Of a DNA stretch of 6,714 nt, positions 5,408-6,714 are shown piece by piece. The stretch's first letter is position 1. The number at the start of each line of letters is the position of its first letter. This DNA comes from Verrucomicrobiales bacterium (GTDB lineage Bacteria > Verrucomicrobiota > Verrucomicrobiia > Verrucomicrobiales > DEV007). The notes below the pieces were generated by a model that searched no databases, was not told where the DNA came from, and worked only from the letters and a program-made list of their open reading frames with translations. Position numbers and translations under genes: made by a program. The stretch is taken from NCBI GenBank assembly GCA_013911195.1, contig JACETS010000139.1, positions 1-6,714 on the forward strand, written 5' to 3'.

Positions 5408-6714
5408 TCATTCTCCAAGCTTTCCAATATTCACAGTCCAATAATTTTCGGCTCTCCCCACTCCTATTGCGTTAGTTTCTTTGTCGAGCATCATTATTCT
5501 CTGTGTATCAGTTATCCACCAAGCATTGAAAGCTGAGATTGGATCCACACTGGCTCGATATAAAAACTCTCCATACACCTTGCCAACAAAACCAGCACTC
5601 TTGGCTCTATCAGCGTAGCTGGATCCATCAAAACTTTTGTGAGAAAAAAATTCCTGAAAATGCATATCTCCAGAATGCATTTCAGAAGCATTAGTTAATT
5701 GCTCATTTATTTTCAATGCAGTGAAACCTAGCGCTACTCTCTTCTGATTCATTTCTGAAAGTAGTTTCTTGTAAAGTGTAGTACCCCAATTCACTTGATC
5801 GTTATAATTTAAAATCGCTTCATTCGTTTCAATGAATAATTTAATATCATCCAAATTACCACCAGCCACATTACTTCCAGAATCTTGATTCTGAATTTCT
5901 TCAATAATGTCGGTAAGCACAATGGACTCGGAAGAATCTTCACCTTTTGACCAAGCAATTTCAGTTTCTAATTCGTTAAATAAATCAACAAAATCATTCA
6001 ACGAATCATTTTCTTCAAATTGCTGACCTTTAAAAGCCTTAGATAAAACCTGATAACGATCCTCGGCGCTCTTTACGGCGTCATTCATTGCAACAATATT
6101 TTGTTTGAAATTTTCCGCATCCTTTTCTTTCCATTTAGTCATTACAAGTTTGGCCCCAAGATTTGCAGCATCTTTCCATGCTTGAAAATCATTCTCAAAT
6201 GAATCTGAAGTCTCTTTAGAATTACTTAACTCTGAAAGCTTTTCCTTAAAGGAAACGAGTTTTTGTGATCTCGCTTGAGCTAAGAGTTTCTCATAGGTTT
6301 CTTTAAATCTGTCTCCTAATTCACGAAAAGAATCATAGACACTTTCTCTCTTTTGAAATTCCTCTGAAACAAGAAACTTCAGTGCTCTTTCTTTGTTTCT
6401 ATCAGAGAGTTCAAATGTCTCATCGATGGAATCCGGTAGTTCAAAAGGTGTATTTTCATCAAGAGAACTTGCTTGTTGTTCTACAATTGCCTTCTTATCG
6501 TCTTTCGAATTTTTACCTGAGGCCTGAACGTATATCTTTTTGGTTACGACTGTTTTATTTCCATCAGCATCACCACTAGAAATCTGGATCATTTTACCAC
6601 TTTTAACCAAATAAAACCCTATTCCACAGAGAGCAATCAACACTACTAGAACTAACATCCCCATAGGCGATCCTGATTTTTTTATAACAACAGTCTTGGG
6701 AGGGGTATATGCCG
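5408..6714 (-). CDS. Membrane-anchored CAP/SCP-domain protein, 5'-truncated by the window edge
   Basis: The frame is open to the right edge. Sixteen further codons before the first ATG (6664) read AYTPPKTVVIKKSGSP without a stop, so the real start is outside. Numbering from that ATG, residues 2-20 (GMLVLVVLIALCGIGFYLV) are a single membrane helix after a basic, proline-containing cytoplasmic tail, giving a type II topology. Residues 83-260 are charged and helical, perhaps a stalk spanning the periplasm. Residues 298-416 are a CAP (SCP/PR-1) domain: LLSEMNQKRVALGFTALKIN, ASEMHSGDM with H330, FFSHKSFDGSSYADRAKSAGF, GEFLY with E366, then WWITDTQR and IGVGRAENYWTVNIGK. The second histidine usual in the W-x2-S-x2-H-R motif is replaced by Q388. 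Bacterial CAP proteins are extracytoplasmic with mostly unknown function. The gene converges with the SnoaL-like gene, 12 bp between stops. Confidence 0.85.
   Translation of the reverse strand, partial: AYTPPKTVVIKKSGSPMGMLVLVVLIALCGIGFYLVKSGKMIQISSGDADGNKTVVTKKIYVQASGKNSKDDKKAIVEQQASSLDENTPFELPDSIDETFELSDRNKERALKFLVSEEFQKRESVYDSFRELGDRFKETYEKLLAQARSQKLVSFKEKLSELSNSKETSDSFENDFQAWKDAANLGAKLVMTKWKEKDAENFKQNIVAMNDAVKSAEDRYQVLSKAFKGQQFEENDSLNDFVDLFNELETEIAWSKGEDSSESIVLTDIIEEIQNQDSGSNVAGGNLDDIKLFIETNEAILNYNDQVNWGTTLYKKLLSEMNQKRVALGFTALKINEQLTNASEMHSGDMHFQEFFSHKSFDGSSYADRAKSAGFVGKVYGEFLYRASVDPISAFNAWWITDTQRIMMLDKETNAIGVGRAENYWTVNIGKLGE

Noticed and set aside
6382..6579. 65-residue + strand ORF opposite the CAP gene
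   Set aside because: It is an antisense shadow of the helical region and membrane-proximal linker of the CAP protein.

Overview
This is an AT-rich bacterial window with six protein-coding genes, two of them cut by the window edges. I see no tRNA, rRNA, CRISPR array, insertion sequence or phage gene. Three things point tentatively to the PVC group, most likely Verrucomicrobiota: a very regular 24-residue leucine-rich-repeat protein of the kind common there, a giant DUF2339-type membrane protein, and a membrane-anchored CAP-domain protein with a long helical region. This assignment is inference; no marker gene fixes it.

Left part (1-3238, + strand): the 3' part of a large multi-pass membrane protein (DUF2339-like) whose frame is open to the left edge, followed after a short gap by a small, probably exported LRR protein. 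The gap between them holds a strong hairpin (2421-2454), which ends 10 nt before the likely ATG of the LRR gene. The membrane gene contains a tandem duplication of about 110 codons (1524-2183).

Middle part (3246-4751, - strand): nrdR, the repressor of ribonucleotide reductase genes; then an unrecognised 185-residue protein whose N-terminal half looks like a diverged ATP-cone; then a HINT-type histidine triad protein. A hairpin plus a run of eight T sits exactly at the end of nrdR. NrdR may therefore be transcribed separately from the two downstream genes, which lie 19 bp apart and look co-transcribed.

The 275-bp region 4752-5026 is divergent between nrdR (leftward) and a small SnoaL/NTF2-like gene (rightward). 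It is very AT-rich and unusually full of inverted repeats, including a 13-bp perfect pair and three copies of an octamer, so it is probably a regulatory region.

Right part (5027-6714): the SnoaL/NTF2-like gene runs convergent to a leftward gene for a membrane-anchored CAP/SCP-domain protein. The frame of the latter is open to the right edge, so its true start lies outside. The genes look like ordinary chromosomal content. The most unusual item is the ATP-cone-like protein next to nrdR, with the dyad-rich control region as second. I found nothing that clearly amounts to a new multi-gene system.
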